From positions 74,104,333 through 74,168,332 of the forward strand of contig OX419756.1 of assembly GCA_948567375.1 (NCBI GenBank): 64,000 bases of DNA, read 5' to 3'. Position 1 is the stretch's first letter, and each line of letters opens with the position of its first letter. Below the pieces are notes generated by a model that was not told where the DNA came from, ran no database searches, and worked only from the letters and a program-made list of their open reading frames with translations. Both the position numbers and the translations under genes were made by a program. The stretch comes from Lunularia cruciata. Taxonomy: Eukaryota; Streptophyta; Marchantiopsida; Lunulariales; Lunulariaceae. Shown one piece after another: positions 1 through 11,700 of this stretch.

Positions 1-154
1 AACCTGATTGGTTTCAACCTCATATTTCCATCACTAGAAAACCCTGAACATGTATGATTTCTTTTTCATAAAATAAACCCATACCTTGATGGTAGCGTCA
101 TATATGAAGGTGACATAATAGTGAGATAGTCCAAGAGACTCAACTGAAGTCGGG

Positions 155-157
<3 letters not shown>

Positions 158-248
<91 letters not shown>
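158..248. repeat. (CA)n microsatellite followed by a short (TA)n run
   Basis: About 40 uninterrupted CA dinucleotides run directly into a short TA run. The tract lies at the inner end of the decayed copia element. It is a simple-sequence repeat with no coding role, and its length is likely to vary between individuals. Confidence 0.97.
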
Positions 249-2170
249 TTAATTTTTTCTATTTTCAACTCTAGCTTTCTTGTTCGTGGTGCTCTTGTAG
301 TCTTAGTGAAGGTAACTTGCTTTGCTTTCCTAAGATACAAGGTTCACAAAGCCAAGTTGAATAGCCTTCAACTTTGGGATCTTACCATTGGCAACTAATG
401 CTTCATACTCTTCTCACTCATGTGACCAAGTCTTTGGTGCTATACAAGTCTTTGGTGCTATAAGATTAAAGGGCAGATTGCATCTATGACTGTCATCAGA
501 TGGTCTGATTTTCTATAACATACAAGGTTCCAACCTTTTTTCCTCAAGTCAAAATCAAGCTTCCTAAGTAACGTTCCATTGCACACCTTCAAAGGATGTC
601 TGATATCCTTCCTCATCCAATTGATGTATAAAAATCAAATTCCTCTTCAATCCAATGACATATTTGACATCTGACAATGTCCATACTGACCCTTGAGAGA
701 TCTTTAGATTCACATTTCCTCTCCTTAGATAAATAATGGTTTATTATCAGTGAGGTGAACCTTTCCAAGGTTTCCTACAACAAGTTGTGCATCAATTCTT
801 TACATGGCATAGAGTGAAATGATGCACCAAAATCTATAACCCAAGATTCTATGGGACACACAACATAATAAGCAAGTGCATCATGTTATTTTATTGCTAT
901 ATTCATAGAGTTCTCCTCCTTCTTTGGACTTTTACACTGATTCTTGAAGTGACCAGGCTTATTGCAATTCCAACACATAATTTCCTTACGTACTTCCTTG
1001 AGGCATGTTGACTCACTTGTCTTCCTTGACTTTGATCTACCATTTCTCTAACTCTGACCTCACTGAGGTCTTTTGCCTCTACTCTCAACAAACAACACTG
1101 CACTTGACAATTCTGAAGAATCTCAAACTTAAGATCACTTGATCCTAAGGAGCTACTCATTGTTGTGACTATTTCTACCCAATTATCAAGTTATGATGAT
1201 AATAGCAACAATGGTTGAACTTCATCATCAAAGTTGATCTTCATAGATTTTAGTCTTGACATGATTGAATTGATTTCATTCACGTGTTCTTGAGTTGATG
1301 TACTTTCTTTCATCATTGCATTGACTAAATGGCAAATCAAGAGTGCCTTGTTCAAGGCTAAAGGTTTCCAATCAATATTTGATAACGCCTTAATCAACAC
1401 TTGAGTGGTCTTCTCATGGACAATGTTGTATGCAACGTTTCTTGCCAACATCAATCTGACCACACTCAAGGCTTGTCAATCTAGAAGCTACCATTTAGCT
1501 TTTTCCATCTTTTTTGGCTTTTCTACCTCAAGAGGTTTGTGCAACTTCTTCTAATATGAATAATCCTCAATTTTCATCTTCCAAATCCTTGTCATTGAAC
1601 TTATCAATTTTGATTTTCCCATCTTCTGCAATTGTTTTGCTCTCTCTAAAACCAATGCTCTGATACCACTTGTTGGGAGAAAATCACAGATTGGATTGGA
1701 GCAATAGGAATACAAGGTTGGCTATTTTGTGGAATAAAATTCATTCATCAAATGGTCAAGAAAAGTATGCATAGAAATTACACCAAATTTTATGTGTTCA
1801 GCCAACGTCTACCTTCATCCATAATTGCACAAGACTTTTATTCACTCTTGCAATGTTAATCAAGAATTATCTAAATCATTATTGACCACCAATGCTTTTA
1901 TATATATATATTACACTTGCACTTTATCTAGTTTTGGAATATGTGGTGCAAATTGATCCCCTATCTAACCATCTAACCCTAGATTGTTTGGTACTAATTG
2001 ATGGATATCATTTCACAAAGTTCTGCAAGAGGATCCACTCCCTTAGCTTCATGCAGTCTCATAGCCTTTCATGCAAGAGCCATTCATGCAATCCTTAGTC
2101 CTTCCCATAGGAGCAATCCCCGCAATCTCCCATTCTTCTTGTAATAGAATCCAATAGCTCTCGCATTGCA
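249..2170 (-). mobile_element. Ty1/copia LTR retrotransposon fossil, 5' part (LTR, gag, protease, GAG-pre-integrase)
   Basis: Read on the minus strand, the element starts with an LTR at about 2170-1671. A primer-binding site resembling the 3' end of initiator Met tRNA follows (1668-1657). A copia-type gag lies at about 1650-900, with a CCHC zinc knuckle (CWNCNKPGHFKNQC) near 985-940. A retroviral-type protease motif lies near 840-810, and GAG-pre-integrase-like sequence runs to about 340. Reverse transcriptase, RNase H and the other LTR are not in the window. The coding part is broken by many interruptions and looks old. The family call rests on the domain order and the PBS; the outer LTR edge is approximate. 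Confidence 0.8.
1671..2170 (-). repeat. LTR of the copia fossil
   Basis: The internal LTR edge is clear: a TG-type terminus at 1671 abuts a Met-tRNA primer-binding site. On the minus strand a TATA-like stretch near 1908-1895 sits where an LTR promoter would be expected. The outer edge is not sharp and is placed only approximately. Confidence 0.55.
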
Positions 2171-2328
2171 CATTTGTCCTAAACTTTAAGTGGATGTAAC
2201 TTTTTTTCTAGAACTCCATTTACCATCATCTTGATATCTATGAAAGCCTTTGAGAAGGTGCTTTCAATGAAATAAGACACTCTTCATGTTCATGTGTATT
2301 CATGAAGAAATCAGTCCCGTAGTGAATT

Positions 2329-2450
2329 GCCTTTCTATGTACTTCCATAAAAGAAATATTGTAATTGAAGATTTGTCTTGTACTGACATGCCTTTCTATG
2401 CACTTCCATAAAAGGAATATTGTAATTGAAGATTTGTCTTGTATTGACTC
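2329..2450. repeat. Tandem duplication, 61 bp x 2
   Basis: Two adjacent 61-bp units (2329-2389 and 2390-2450) differ at only a few bases. They lie in AT-rich non-coding sequence outside the copia LTR. The near-identity suggests a fairly recent replication-slippage event. Confidence 0.9.
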
Positions 2451-4393
2451 TTCAATGCATAAAGAATTCCCATAATTAATTAGACCCTACACTTAACATC
2501 ACTTAGTGCCAAAATAATTGAGTAGGTGTTAGTACCCCTCATACAATGTTTTTTCTCTAAATCTCATGAGTGTCAAGGCAAGTAGTATAGATATATTGCA
2601 TACCACTTAAGAATTTATAGATTTTCAAGCATTGTAACCATACAAGATGGTAAGGCAAAGGACAAGGAAAAATTTATAGAAGGAGATATAGAAGGGAACT
2701 AAAATGTAATAACCATTATGTATATTTCTTGTGGTGTTTATAGTGAGGTACCTAATGCCCAAGGTAGCATAAACTATGTTTCTTACCATTGAAGAAGTTG
2801 TAGATTCACAAACCCACTTAAGATGCCAAGACAAAAGATGGAAGAAAAAAAATTGAAAGAAGAGGAAAAGAAGAAATAGTTAGAAAAAAATTTGCTTAGG
2901 AAGTGGTAGGGAAAATGACTTATTTAATATTTACTTCTTAATAATAACATGCAGATAATTCATATAAAATTTCACTTCATTTTTATTATGTTTTCAATTG
3001 CATTGATATTGTAGGTTTGAATATCCTAGCAATCTTTACAATATAAGAGATCAATATTATTATTAATATCAATATTATCAAGATCAATATGATATTCTTA
3101 TTTTTATCTCAACGATAAGAATGTTGCAATAAACCAGTATTTATTTTAAGCTTTTGATTTCATTTTAATATTACTCTATTATGCATCTAGCATATGATGG
3201 AGAAATAACCAAGCATAAAATGTAATATTTATATAATATATTCATATTTATAATCAATTCTTATTAATAGAACCAGATCTACCTCTGCATTTATCCTTTG
3301 TACTAGCAAACAAAAGCTTAACATCCAAGCTTGTGCTTCAATATTCTCTTGTGCATATGGATTTCAATGCATATTTCCAAAGTCTTGTAGCCGTTTCATG
3401 AAGACTTAAGAAATGTTATATTTTTATATACAACATTTAATCCGATCATTTTTCACCTTGATGAAATGATTTACATATCACTAGAACATCCAAAGAAATA
3501 TCATCTCATTTGATTGCTTATGAATTACATCAGGCAGTATTCTCTACCGAAAGTCGAACTATATAAATATCATTAGAACATCAAAGAAGTTTCATCTTAT
3601 TGGATTCCTCTCCTATAAATTACACTAACTAGAGCTGTCGATGAACAATGTATACTTGTTATCTCGATGGAGCAGTGTATACTACAAAATAAAAAAGGTG
3701 AAAAATATATCAATCTATAAATGAAAACTTGATTCTCCATATAGTCTAGTACGAGAGTACATGGGGAACTACGCCCTACATTACATGTTGTACAGTGCAG
3801 TAGGGCTGTCAAGGACTTTACCGCCCTCCACTACATTACAATACAACATGTACAGTACTGCAGTTAAATTTGCAGACTTTTGTCAGTTTGCATTAAGTTT
3901 ACTGTACGCTTCGCAACATGAGCACGAGTGGCGCACTAAAGTACTCTAGACTGTGCAAAAGCTTCGGTGCCTGGCTGCTCCCACATCTACTTCTGGTTGA
4001 GTCAGGTACCCCATGATATTATATCCTTGTGTACGTACTGACTGAATGACCTTACCCCAATTTGGTACTTACATTGCACGAGGAAACCAGATCACATCAG
4101 TCATTGATCGTTATCAGATTTGAGACGTTGCTCGTGGTGTTTGGATCCCAGACTCAGAGAGTTTTCTTATCTCTCATACTTGCATTACATCCAGATGGTG
4201 GGTCTCTGTAATTCAAAACCTGTTCGAAACATTTCGGCACTTGAGCTTAAGAGTCGAAACAGTCATGATACCATTGATCTTCGTAGACGGTTGACTCATT
4301 ACAAGTACACAACCTCGAGAAGGCTCATCTCGGGCCAAGATGAAATTTACAATAATAATAGGTTTCTTTAACAATCAGCAATCAGCTGGAGAA
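2451..4393. other. AT-rich intergenic stretch with no gene recognised
   Basis: No reading frame here shows a recognisable domain, and the longest are under 90 codons. The first 1.2 kb is very AT-rich. From about 3.7 kb base composition becomes more balanced as the LEA2 gene is approached. The sequence just before 4394 probably includes the distal 3' region of that minus-strand gene. Confidence 0.6.
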
Positions 4394-4547
4394 GAAACTG
4401 GAATTACAGCTAGGACTATATACAGCAGCAGGACAAGAAGAGGTTGCCGATGAAATTACACTCAAATCACGAGAGATAATTGCAAATTGAGGGTGATACC
4501 CAGATAGCCAGTACATTTGCCCAGAACACGTTGAAGATGGCCAATAC

Positions 4548-5144
4548 TCATAGATTCAGTTTGTACGAGCACCTGAAATCCCCTACGGTGGCAGTAGTTG
4601 TGAAGATATTCAGATTACAATTCGCTGTCGAGGTTGCATGGCGCTTGACAATATTGATAACACTGATTCGCCCGGGCAAAGTCGTCGTTATAAGCAAGGG
4701 GACGACGCCAGCGGAAATATCAGCAGGCAGATTTGGGTTGTTGGCGAACGCTGTAGCGTCAATGGTGACTTCTGTAACAATAGTCGTGGTACTCTGTGCT
4801 CCAACTTTACCAGCAGGCACAGGAGCTGACCCTATACCAACTCCTCGATAGTACAAGAAAGCTGTGCTTTGTTTATACTTGAAGCTGGCATGATTGGGGT
4901 TCTCCACGTCCACATCTATACCTAGAACGAAGCTCAGTTGTGGTCCTGAAAGAGGAAATGTCAAGCTGTACCCCTCAAGCTGTATGTTGTTGACTTTGAT
5001 TTTCGGGTCTCTAACTCTGAACACGGTTAAAGCCAATACAACTATGACAGCAATAACAACAATGATAAGCACAACGAGGATCGCACACCAAGTACTTCCA
5101 CGGCTCTTCCCCCCCTTCCCATCGTCGCTATCGCTGTCTCCCAT
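4548..5144 (-). CDS. LEA2 / NDR1-HIN1-like (NHL) membrane protein
   Basis: This is a complete single-exon frame of 198 residues with ATG at 5144 and TGA at 4550-4548. Residues 1-18 are polar and charged (DSDSDDGKGGK). Residues about 19-43 form one strongly hydrophobic membrane segment. From about residue 47 (DPKIKVNNIQL) onward the sequence looks like an LEA_2 domain, a beta-sandwich facing the apoplast or lumen, with the conserved NPN at residues 82-84. Length and layout are typical of plant NHL/YLS9-type proteins, which act at the plasma membrane in stress and pathogen responses. The first in-frame ATG precedes the charged leader, so the start is natural. A TATA-like element lies about 300 bp upstream near 5460. 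The last 37 codons and the 3' flank are duplicated at 23.5 kb. The exact role is not readable from sequence. Confidence 0.9.
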   Translation of the reverse strand: MGDSDSDDGKGGKSRGSTWCAILVVLIIVVIAVIVVLALTVFRVRDPKIKVNNIQLEGYSLTFPLSGPQLSFVLGIDVDVENPNHASFKYKQSTAFLYYRGVGIGSAPVPAGKVGAQSTTTIVTEVTIDATAFANNPNLPADISAGVVPLLITTTLPGRISVINIVKRHATSTANCNLNIFTTTATVGDFRCSYKLNL

Positions 5145-7599
5145 GATTACGAAGCGTCTCTAAGTATGCAACGATAAGAAGGAATCCTGTACAAATGCAC
5201 AGCTGGGTAGATGAATCGGTTCTTGTCGCCCCTGCAGCATTAGAAAAGAGTCATATTAAGCTGATGGATCCTCCAATACGGATGCAAAGAGAGAAGTACA
5301 CAATCTAGTATTAAGTCAATCTCCTCCGAGCTGATAGCCCCAGTGAAGGGTTAGGACATCGATGCATTGTAACCCCCACATAACTTGGGAGCGACGGTCA
5401 CAGATAGTCGTAGTGACCCCCGCAGTTCCTCATTGCAGTCCCAGCAATTGTATGTTTATATGGCTATAAGGAGCAAGAAGAAAAAATTTACTGAGTTGGA
5501 ATTTCCGACATGAGAACAAAGCTTCTGAAATCCCACGTATCATCTTACTATTAGGGTGCATTGTTCAACAGTAGGATGTCTGAGAATTATCTGAGCCACC
5601 AAGAAATGATAACTGGCCTCACTACTCCCTGGGTCTGAAATAACCTTTCAAGCAAAGCAGAATACGGAGACCTGTGTTGTGCATAACTTCTGGGCTAAAG
5701 AACCAAGTCTATGCATGATACAAGATTCATGTTTGACATTCTACTAGTAGCTCCTACTGGACTCTTTCATGGCCCTCACATGTTTGACAGTCATGACGAT
5801 GAAACAAGAAGCAGGGCTGAGAAAACCTCAAAGCCATGAGGAGGCCTGGAGGACCGATGAACATAGATGCAATCTATCACTCGGCTTACAAACTCGAACT
5901 ATCATAATCAAAAGCAAGTGCCTTCCGATGTTCGGTCCCACTCGAGGTTCATCTCTCTGGTGAAATTTCACATTGAGCTCGAGCTCCCCAGACAGTGAAC
6001 TTTTGCAAAGTAAGTCAAGGTTCCGGTGATGAGCGATCATTGCTATCCCTGGTGTTTTCAAGAACATGTCTAAAATCGCCCGTACCACATTGACGTACAG
6101 CAGACCGCCATGCTCCAAATCAGACACTACGAAGCTTAAGCACTCATAAACGGACTGATTTCGAGCTACGTTGTTTCGAGAGGAAATGAATTATGTGCAA
6201 GAGGCGGAGAGGAACCCAAGTCGACGACTCCTACCAGATTAGAAACTTGACACTGTCAGACCGTCGTAAGCACTTCTCCGAAGAATTTACCCAGGCTGCG
6301 AACTTCACACCACCACCGGAGCTGGGACAGACACCTGAGACCAGACAGCTGAGAAGCTGTAGCTCGACCGAATTGAATGCCAGTTTAGGCACGAGTCAAG
6401 AGAAGTCTCAAATGTACCCCTGACTGCTGGACTGAGGGCTGGGCTCGATCATTCTACAGTTCCGTACACGCCCATAGGCGCATGACAGTGCACACGGATG
6501 CTCGTTGCGGAATCTGTATCCAGGGCCGGGTTTCAATTATATAGGTAATTCATTGAAAGCGATGGTCTAACGCGAACCTCACATTGACAGAACCCCCGCG
6601 GTGATCAACCTGTCCGTTAACTGTCAGAGTACAGTTCTCACCTACTCAGCACTGCTGACCGTTGTTTCTATATCTCCGTCATTACACTTTCACACGTCGT
6701 TGGTCCATAGGGATGCTCTAGGCTATTTTCAGGAGAATTGGTGCTCGAAGATCGACAAATATATTGTTGTTTTCACTAAAAAAAATAAGCATTCCAGTGG
6801 CCTGTTCATGGTTTCCGACGGCCTGTTCATGGTTTCCGACAAATCTCATCACTCAGCTCTACCTCTCCATTGACAGATTTTGGGTCCTATCCTTGGTTTC
6901 GATAAAAGATTCTCAGCAATAAATATGTTTCATACATTTTATACTTTGAATCGTGAGTACTTAAGATGATTCAGCTTTTCACCTCGATATAATTCACCGT
7001 ACCAAAAGTTTAAACCCCTAAAACTTAACAGACCACCCATGAATTTTTATTCACATAAAGAATATGGAACAATATCAGCCATAAAAATCCCTGTTGTTGA
7101 GAAGAGACTGAGTCCAAAACAAGACAACGATATCATGCTCGAAGACGTCTTTTCTCGACCATCCGGAACACCTTTGACTGCCCAAGTATATATGCATGTC
7201 GTGATACATCTCTCATTTGCCTTCTAGACGAGTCAAGTGCACTTTTGATTGTACTTTTAAGACACATGCAGATCATACCATAAAAATGGTGTCTCCTAAG
7301 TGGCGTGAGCGAAAAAGCATTACCACTTCGTATAGGCATATCCGTAGAAAGCACTGTAGTCAACATCCATTAACCGTCACCCCAACTGTGATGGATCTAC
7401 GCGGTCGTCTTCCCTTTACTGTGATGGATCGATGGTGCTTTCCGACCATGGTACCCCAGGCTTGGGGAGGAAGACAAGGCGATCAACGGTACCTCTCAAC
7501 ATGTCATCAATTCCGAACGATGAAGATATATAGCAAAGACCAACTTGAATTAACGGTGCCTAAAGGTGGCAAAGAGAACAAAGAGTGCCCGTAGTTGTT
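5145..7599. other. Upstream region of the LEA2 gene and unassigned sequence
   Basis: Composition is balanced, unlike the AT-rich retroelement region that follows. Several frames of 60-125 codons occur on both strands, for example 6193-6423 and 7217-7594 plus and 5828-6127 minus. None shows a recognisable domain or splice pattern, and I do not call them genes. The part next to 5144 presumably carries the promoter and 5' leader of the LEA2 gene. Confidence 0.5.
6799..6840. repeat. Tandem duplication, 21 bp x 2
   Basis: Two identical 21-bp units (6799-6819 and 6820-6840) lie back to back in unassigned sequence. The unit length is a multiple of three, but no gene is supported here. Confidence 0.9.
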
Positions 7600-8611
7600 G
7601 TTTGTTTTGATTGTACATAGAGAATATGAGTGCCATTTGCCTCATCAAGCAATGGTTGATAAATAGTTCAAGAATTTGTAGATGTGTTTTTGGATGATCT
7701 ACCATAGGGTGACCTTTTGATAGTGGTATGCCTTTCAGGATTGAGTTATTTCCAAAAAGTATTCAATGAGTAGATCAATCTTTTGGCTCTCACCAAAAGA
7801 GTTGTAAAAGCTTTGAACAACACTAATGGAATTTTTGGAGAAAAATTTTGTACAGCATAGCACATCTCCTTGGGGAGCATTAGTACTATTTGTCTCAAAG
7901 AATAATGGAGTATTTCACTTCTATATTGATTACCAAGGTCTCAATAAACAAATAGTGAAGAATGCTTATCTTTTGCCTCAAATTGATGACTTGCTAGATC
8001 AATTGAGTGGAGCACAATACTTCTCCAAGTTGGATCTCCAAAGTGGCTATTGGTAGATTCTCATTAATCAAGAGGATGTGTAAAAGACTACCTTTGCATA
8101 AGTTATGAGCATTTTGGATGGAGAAATCACTAATGCTTTGGCGTACTTCATGGATCATATGCATCAAGTGTTGGATCAAGTATTGGATTGGTATATGATG
8201 GTGTTCTTGGATAATATTTTAATATATAGTAAGATAATGATAAAACACATGAATCATATGTGAGTAGTTGTAAAATGACTACGTCAATGGAAGTTTTACT
8301 ACAAGAAGTCGAAGTGTGCCTTTTGGAAAAAGACACTTACTTTCTTGGGTCATAAGATCTCATTAGAGGAAAACAAGATGGAAGAAGATAAAATCAAGGC
8401 CATTATTGATTGGCCTACTCTGAAGGATTTTTGCAAAAATATGTGCATTTAATGGATTGATAAGTTTTTACCAACGATTCATCCACTATTATGCTCATAG
8501 GGCCACACCATTGACCGATCTCTTGGAGAAGACCTCATGCTTTTAGAGGACCACCAAGCACAAAGAAACATTCAAGAAGCTAAAGCATGTGGTGTCTTCA
8601 AGACCCATTTT

Positions 8612-8735
8612 TTATATAGACTCCATTGGGGCTTAGCCCCGTTTTACCATTTTTATCTCTCCCTTGTATGGCTTGATGTGGTCTTCCCATCCTTCATTTG
8701 TCTTACATGGTTGCCTTATTTACTTTTTTTAACCA
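8612..8735 (+). repeat. Short dispersed repeat inserted in the gypsy fossil
   Basis: Roughly 120 bp interrupts the RT/RNase H region of the gypsy fossil. It contains a GGGGCTTAGCCCC palindrome. The same sequence recurs around 39441-39550, inverted around 53095-52985, and as a shorter inverted piece at 49040-49105. Edges are approximate. I see no clear target-site duplication or Pol III boxes, so the class (MITE, SINE or other) is open. Confidence 0.55.
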
Positions 8736-10634
8736 TATGGTCCTCAACTACCTTGTGTGGTTGATTTTGATGGTTCTAACTTTACCATTGGAGTTGGTTT
8801 GCATTAGGAATTTCTAGATGGGTTACATCTCGTTGCCTTTGTGTCTTGCCAACTAAACACCGCAAAAAGGAATTGCTCTACTCAAGATCAAGGATAAGTA
8901 GAAATAGTAGGTATATGCCACCAAAGTATGGAGGGATTATCTCTTTGGGAAACAAGTGATCATGTGAACCGATCACAAACCCTTGTTGGAGATATTACAT
9001 TTGGAGCACATGAATAGTTGACATCATCAATAGGAGGAGCAACTACACTTGTTTGATATCAAACTTGAGTAATAAACCCGGTAGGTTCCATGTCCTCTCT
9101 GATGCTCTATGCAATGCCTTAGCACCTAATTTGAAGACTCTTCTTGAACCTCTCATCACAACAACAATTACGATAATATCAATTGACTCAAATGTCCAAA
9201 TCAAGTTTAGGACCGCTTTACAACAAGACTTGTTCTTTCAGATGCTACTAGGTCACCTTGTAGCACACAACAAGGAATAAAACACCTTCTCCTTGAAGGA
9301 AGGCCTTCTATTCCATACGAATTGGATCAATATCCCAACCCAAGATGATCTATGACTTGTGCACCTTCAAGAAGCCCATGACTTACCAATAGCTAGTCAC
9401 ATGGATATGGACAAGACCTTGGGTACCCTACAACACCAATAGTGGTGTCCTAACATGGCACAAGAGGTTCAAGAGTTTGTCCCCTCTTGTGAGAGCTGCT
9501 AATGTAACAACCCCAATAACCAGAAGCCAAGTGGACTTGTTCAACCAATTCCTATCTAATTGCTTGATGGGAACACATGAGCTCAGAGCTTATCACATCC
9601 TTGCCAAAGAGAAAGCAAGGTTACACATTAATCATGTGTTTGTTGATAAGCTTAGTAAAAAAGTCCATTTGGCATCAACCTTTGATATAGTGGATACTCT
9701 AACATTGGCCCATATCTACTTTGACAATATCTTGAAGCATCATGGGATGTCTTGTGTACTCATATCCAACCATGATCCTTGATTCACCAAAAAAAATTTG
9801 ACAAGCACTTTCAAGCTACTTGACACCAAGCTTGCTTTGTCCATGGCCTATCATCCTCAAACTAAAGGGCAAAACAAAAATGCAAATCTTACCTTAAAGG
9901 ATATGCTTCATACCTTTGTCAATGTTCACCATACCAACCAAGATAAATACCTTATGGTTGTTAAGTTTGCATACAATAAATCCAAATAGGAAAGCATTGG
10001 ATCCTTTCATTTCTTCCTTGATTTGGCCAAGACCTACTTATTTATGATTCCCTTCTTGCTCCTCCTCCATCTCACATTCCTCATACTTCCACCTTCTTGA
10101 CCATAATATCCACTCCACTACAACAAGCCAAATCTAATCTCCTTGTTGCTTAAAATTGTCAAAAGCAATATTTTAGTGATCTTACCTTTCAACTAGATGA
10201 TAAGATCATTCTTTCTTCTAGTAACTTTCCCATCCCATTTGGTACCCAAGTTCATAAACTTGCTCCTAATTGATGTCACCCAAATTGATATTTGATCCAC
10301 ATCATTTCTCTTGTTTCTTATCAACTTGCCTTGCCTAGTCATATGCAAATCCACCCTATCTTTCATGTTTCCAAGTTGAAACCTTTGTTTCTAATCCATC
10401 TTCCTTTTCTACTAGTGTCCAACCTCCTCCTCCTCCTATCCCTATTAATGATCATGTGGAGTATGAAGTTGGTCATATCCTTGCACATTGCTACATTACA
10501 CATGGTTGCCAACACCATACTAAGTACAAAGTCCTTTGGAAAGGGTATCCCCTTCGTGATGCCACCTAGGGGTCTCTTTCTCATCTCCACAATGCGAAAA
10601 TGGCCATCTAGGAGTTTGAAGCTTCCATGGTGAT

Positions 10635-11250
10635 AAGGATGTCACCAATTAGCATTGGGAGAATATATAACAATATGGAGTTTACATATGAGTTAGTCTA
10701 GACTAACAAAGTAGCAAATAGGCCAAATTAACCAAGAATGATAAAAATATTCTAGAAGCATCTAGGAAGCTTCTTAGTACCTTCCAAGTATTGGGTAATG
10801 TGTATGCCAAGTGGTGAGTTCTAGGAGGAAGCTTCTTGGCTAGCTTAGCTTGCATGCCAAGTAGATGGCTTTGAGAAAGAAGCTCCTTGGGAAGCTTCCC
10901 AACTAACTTAGTTTGTATGCCAAGTAGGCGGCTCTTAGAAGGAAGTTTCTTGAGAAGTTTCCCAATTAGCTTAGCTTGCTTTGTAAGAAAGTAACTTTTA
11001 AGAAACTTCTTGAGAAACTTTTCAAGAGCTTTGTATGTTTCCTATAAATACCAAAGCCCAAGCTCATTATACACATTAGGAGCTTCCTTCAAGAATCAAA
11101 CATGATCTTTCACTCCAATCTTCCATTCTCTTATTTCTCTTCTCGATCTTTTACGTTTATCATCCTAAAGGATTGATTATGTTCATGTAAACCAATAACA
11201 TTTTAACTTTGTCTATATCCTATAACAAAGGCTTTAGGATGGCCACATTA
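10635..11250 (+). repeat. 3' LTR of the chromovirus-type fossil, with U3 tandem repeats
   Basis: Directly after the chromodomain-like end lies non-coding sequence with a TATA box (CCTATAAATACC, 11041-11052), as expected of an LTR promoter. Upstream of it, in the U3 position, an imperfect unit of about 63 bp is repeated three times between about 10800 and 10990. Each unit contains AGCTTCTT- and TTAGCTTG-like cores. LTR edges are approximate because no partner LTR is present. Confidence 0.6.
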
Positions 11251-11700
11251 TATAGCATACATTTCTTATTATTAGTGGATTCAATTTTAAGATTAGTATT
11301 ATTTTGATATGTCCATAGAGTTAAATTTCATATAGAATTTTACATTAAAATTTAAAAATTTACTAAATTTATTAAGCTCTAGAGCATCAATTTTTTCATA
11401 ACTTGAGAATTGATAAATCTCTTGTATCTTTATAAAAATAAACTTAAAATAAAATGGAATTATTTGTCTAAAGTTATTTGTCTAGTGTCAAAGTTCTGAT
11501 ATTGATATTAATTACAATAAATCTTATCTACAAAGACATTTTATTTGAAAAGTTTACAATATGAGAGTAAAGTAAGAATATAAATTCAAAAGACTTAAAT
11601 TAGGTTATAATGCTATCACTCTCATGATTATGATATTGATGACTTAAGATAATAATTTAAATTTTTTAATATATCACAATATTTGTATTGCTGAAGCTAG
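11251..11700. other. Very AT-rich spacer between two gypsy fossils
   Basis: No domain, tandem repeat or coding frame is recognisable. The composition is strongly AT-rich. It may belong to either neighbouring element or be host spacer. Confidence 0.5.

Larger units (their letters stand above)
7600..11250 (+). mobile_element. Ty3/gypsy chromovirus-type fossil, 5'-truncated
   Basis: In plus-strand order I see the linker before reverse transcriptase (from about 7640), then RT at about 7820-8250 (motifs [12 protein letters not shown] and [10 protein letters not shown]). RNase H runs from about 8760, and integrase core sequence lies at 9470-9990 (AYHPQTKGQNKNAN). A HVSKLKP-like segment near 10360 follows, with a chromodomain-like stretch near 10470-10620 that includes YKVLWKGYP. 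A 3' LTR closes the element. Gag, protease and the 5' LTR are absent. The coding region is broken by well over ten interruptions and is old. A short dispersed repeat has inserted near 8612-8735. Confidence 0.85.

Noticed and set aside
7217-7594. 125-codon plus-strand frame before the gypsy fossil
   Set aside because: It has no domain, no splice support and no similarity to anything recognised; it is best treated as chance.
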